Source: Pontederia crassipes (taxonomy: Eukaryota > Streptophyta > Magnoliopsida > Commelinales > Pontederiaceae). From it: a stretch of 64,000 nt of DNA. Shown here piece by piece: positions 62,191-64,000 of this stretch. The stretch spans positions 5,084,001 through 5,148,000 of the forward strand of contig CM060188.1 of NCBI GenBank assembly GCA_030549335.1. Reading direction: 5' to 3'. Under the pieces are notes generated by a model. The model ran no database searches and was not told where the DNA came from. It was given only the letters and a program-made list of their open reading frames with translations. Position numbers and translations under genes: made by a program. The first letter of the stretch is position 1. Every line of letters starts with the position of its first letter.

Positions 62191-62647
62191 GACTGTTATT
62201 AAAATTTACTCTTTATAGCACACCATGTCCCAGCTGATATTGGTTGCTACTGACGTTCCTGAAATTGTGAAGATAATCCGAGAAGCAATCTGTGTTCTAA
62301 TATCTCTTGTCCAGGCCCCGAAGTCATAGTGATTTATTATGAATCTTCCGGAGTATGAAGTTTAAATTGAGTTTTCTGACACAGTGGAGGAAAGTTGAAG
62401 ATAAGTAATTGAGATAAAGTTAATCATGGCCATGCAGGAAAATGTTGTTTTTCACTTTGCAGACAAAATAGATAAAAAAAACTTGTTACCTTAAAAAAGA
62501 TTAGATATTAATTACATGGCTACCATTTTAGGCTGACAAAAATTAGTGGACCTTGTAAGGTCATCTTCAGGTGGAAACTTTTTTTTTTGTGCATAATATA
62601 ATTCCAGCAATTATGCATGGACGAACTGAATGATGCCTCCGATATGT
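62191..62647. other. Spacer between repeats and second CACTA element
   Basis: No gene or element is seen. Confidence 0.5.
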
Positions 62648-63189
62648 CACTACAAGAAAAACGCTGATTACCGACGGTTCGATAATGAGCTCAAAAACCG
62701 TCGGTAATTGTTACTGACGGTTTTTCAGCAGAATCAATCTGTCGGAAAAACGCTCGTCGCAAATCGATTTACGGCGGTTTAAAAAAACCGTCGGTAATTA
62801 CGACGGTTTGGACCGTCGGAACATTCCGGCGGTTCCAGCCATCGAAGTTTTCCGACGGTTATAACCGTTGGAAAAGTTCGGCGGTTCCAACCATCGAAGT
62901 CGAAACTTTCGACGGTCAGAACCGTCGGAAAGAATTTTTTAAAAATAAAAAAATAATGGCCGGATCCGAACGCCCACGGCCGATCCGTCCGCCAAGGATG
63001 CCAGCTGCCGAATCCGGCCGCCCGCGGCCGAAAAGAAAGAGAGAGAAAGAGAAAGAGAGAGAGAGACACTGGCGGGAGAAGATCGCCGGCGATCGACGCT
63101 TGACGTCCGGCAGAGGCACGCCGGCCGAGAGAGGGAGAGAGAGAGAGAGAGAGGAGAGGAGGGATAGAGAGGGGAGAAAATTATAATAG

Positions 63190-63233
<44 letters not shown>

Positions 63234-63849
63234 GAAAAAGATGAAAGAAAGCGGGAAAAAGAAAAAAAAAGCGGGATAACGAAATTTTAATTACCGACGG
63301 CTCCGACCGTCGAAAACGTAAATATTAATTATTTTTAAAGTTACCGACGGTCACAATATTTAGTTATAAATAAAAAAATTATTACCGACGGTCGAAACCA
63401 TCGGTAATTACGACGGTTTGGACCGTCGCTAGTTATATTAATAAAATACTCTTCATACGATATTATTATACATTTACCGACGGTTACGACCGTCAAAAAT
63501 TGCGGCGGATTTTGCGACGGATGGATATCCGTCGAAAATATCGACGTTCCTAATCGTCGAAAAATTTAATAATAATATAATAAATTACATAGTTTATTTT
63601 TTTATTTCCGATGGTCGTAACCGTCGAAAAATCCATCGTAAATTGCGATGGATGGTATCCGTCGAAAATATCAACGTTCCTAACCGTCGAAAAATAAAAT
63701 AATAATATAACAAATTACATAATCTATTATTTCCATTTTCGATGGTTGTAACCGTCGGAAAATCCGTCGGAAATGGAACCGTCGCAAATTGCGATGGATT
63801 TCAAACCGTCGAAAATTGTCCGTCGAAAAATGACAGTTTTCTTGTAGTG
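62648..63849. mobile_element. Non-autonomous CACTA element, 1202 bp
   Basis: The ends are CACTACAAGAAAAACGCTG and GACAGTTTTCTTGTAGTG with TGT on both sides (62645-62647, 63850-63852). It carries the same CCGTCGGTAA/CCGACGGTT subterminal words, a (TA)n run at 63193-63230, a GA-rich stretch and a GC-rich GGCCGGATCCG block, in reverse order to the element at 59768-61343. It has no transposase. Confidence 0.92.
63193..63230. repeat. (TA)n microsatellite in the second CACTA core
   Basis: A TA run of 38 bp at the same relative place as the TA run of the first element, read on the other strand. Confidence 0.95.
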
Positions 63850-64000
63850 TGTTCTTTCTAATTTAAAACACATTGTATACATCAATTCATTATATATGCG
63901 TTAAAGTTTTACATTAATTGATAGGGTTTATAATCTTATTAATTGATAGTGATCACTAGTTGGTTATAATTTTTTTTATGTTTTCATCACATATCATGAA

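Overview
The window is nuclear DNA of a flowering plant, most likely a monocot. Exons are GC-rich and introns short, genes sit far apart in AT-rich DNA, and the spaces are full of plant-type transposons and long TA, TC/GA microsatellites. Five intact protein-coding genes can be read with full exon structures, plus one decayed receptor-like gene and one dead Ty1-copia retrotransposon. No tRNA, rRNA or organellar DNA was recognised. The species cannot be named from sequence alone; a non-grass commelinid monocot is a guess.

Layout. 1-5.5 kb: a heavy-metal-associated isoprenylated protein gene (HIPP type, minus strand), flanked by a decayed hAT element and a CACTA-type MITE. 5.5-17 kb: no gene; MITEs, a probable solo LTR, a 506-bp hAT element and a pure (TC)50 tract. 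17.7-18.8 kb: an intronless-CDS B3 transcription factor of the NGATHA type (plus strand). 19-29 kb: no confident gene. 29.3-33.4 kb: a two-exon TIM13 gene (plus strand) whose 3.9-kb intron holds an RTE LINE tail and an 888-bp hAT-like element; its promoter carries site II elements and a telo-box.

34.6-49.6 kb: three class III peroxidase genes in tandem on the minus strand. All share the four-exon structure with introns in phases 0, 0 and 1. A 4.7-kb degenerate Ty1-copia element of the Tork/Tnt1 type lies between the first and second. The third peroxidase has an unusual Ile-Gly repeat in place of the normal mature N-terminus. 52.1-55.8 kb: a broken wall-associated-kinase-like receptor gene. 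56-64 kb: transposon-dominated, with a foldback element, a 1.6-kb insertion, and two related non-autonomous CACTA elements in opposite orientation, each with a TATA-(CT)n-GC-rich core.

The host genes do not form a pathway. The only functional cluster is the peroxidase array (secreted, H2O2-dependent wall chemistry and defence). The rest are independent loci: metal binding, organ-shape transcription control, mitochondrial import, and a dead receptor.
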